Shown one piece after another: positions 5,089 to 5,139 of a DNA stretch of 5,139 nt. The translations under genes were made by a program, and so were the position numbers. Source of the stretch: Merdiplasma sp905207905 (GTDB lineage Bacteria > Bacillota > Clostridia > Lachnospirales > Lachnospiraceae); the NCBI GenBank assembly GCA_902475025.1, contig CABRXX010000105.1, positions 1 through 5,139 of the forward strand, written 5' to 3'. The notes under the pieces are model-generated. The model searched no databases, was not told where the DNA came from, and was given only the letters and a program-made list of their open reading frames with translations. Each line of letters begins with the position of its first letter. Positions within the stretch are counted from its first letter, which is position 1.

Positions 5089-5139
5089 AAAAAATTTTAT
5101 TTTATACAAAAAAAATTTTATTTTATACAAAAAAAATTT
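5089..5139 (+). repeat. 21-bp tandem A-tract repeats, cut by the window end
   Basis: The unit is A8 followed by TTTTATTTTATAC. Copy 1 (5089-5107) has six As, copy 2 (5108-5128) is full length, copy 3 (5129-5139) is cut by the window edge after A8TTT. The period of 21 bp equals two DNA turns, so A-tracts are in phase and curvature is expected. They lie in the predicted leader of the next transcript. Confidence 0.75.

Noticed and set aside
4945..5130. Minus-strand frame across the right-edge AT-rich spacer
   Set aside because: Low-complexity Lys/Phe-rich translation of A/T tracts across a strong + strand promoter; no coding signal.

Overview
The window looks like a chromosomal segment from a Clostridia-type Firmicute, most likely Lachnospiraceae. 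The grounds are strong AGGAGG-like ribosome sites, sigma-A promoters with 17-bp spacers, moderate GC in genes against very AT-rich spacers, and the protein families present. The genus cannot be told from this sequence.

Layout. Bases 2-511 are the 3' end of an acidic protein entering from the left. A gap of about 400 bp follows. It holds no gene but carries a candidate small structured RNA (about 610-750) with its own extended -10 promoter and a T-tract, then a clear promoter for the next gene. Two tandem GntR/FCD-family regulators come next (916-1626 and 1726-2388). After them come an enolase-superfamily acid-sugar dehydratase of the RspA/mannonate dehydratase type (2675-3925) and a KduD-like short-chain dehydrogenase (4120-4884). 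The right end is an AT-rich spacer with a near-perfect promoter (TTGTCA, 17 bp, TATAAT) firing rightward out of the window into 21-bp tandem repeats.

How it works together. The 15-bp palindrome ACTTGTCTGACAAGT occurs exactly twice: over the predicted +1 of the second regulator gene and upstream of the dehydratase gene. The simple reading is that the second FCD regulator represses itself and the catabolic genes until a sugar acid (or product) binds its FCD pocket. The dehydratase would convert an aldonate such as mannonate or gluconate to a 2-keto-3-deoxy acid, and the SDR would carry out an NAD(P)-linked step on a related keto-deoxy or aldonate compound. The substrate is not proven by the sequence.

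Most notable points: (1) the dehydratase contains a pair of compensating frameshifts, so about 18 residues near the active-site loop are read in the wrong frame; (2) the twin operators tie the regulator to the dehydratase and force a revised GTG start for the regulator; (3) the candidate structured RNA; (4) the consensus promoter running into 21-bp A-tract repeats at the right edge.
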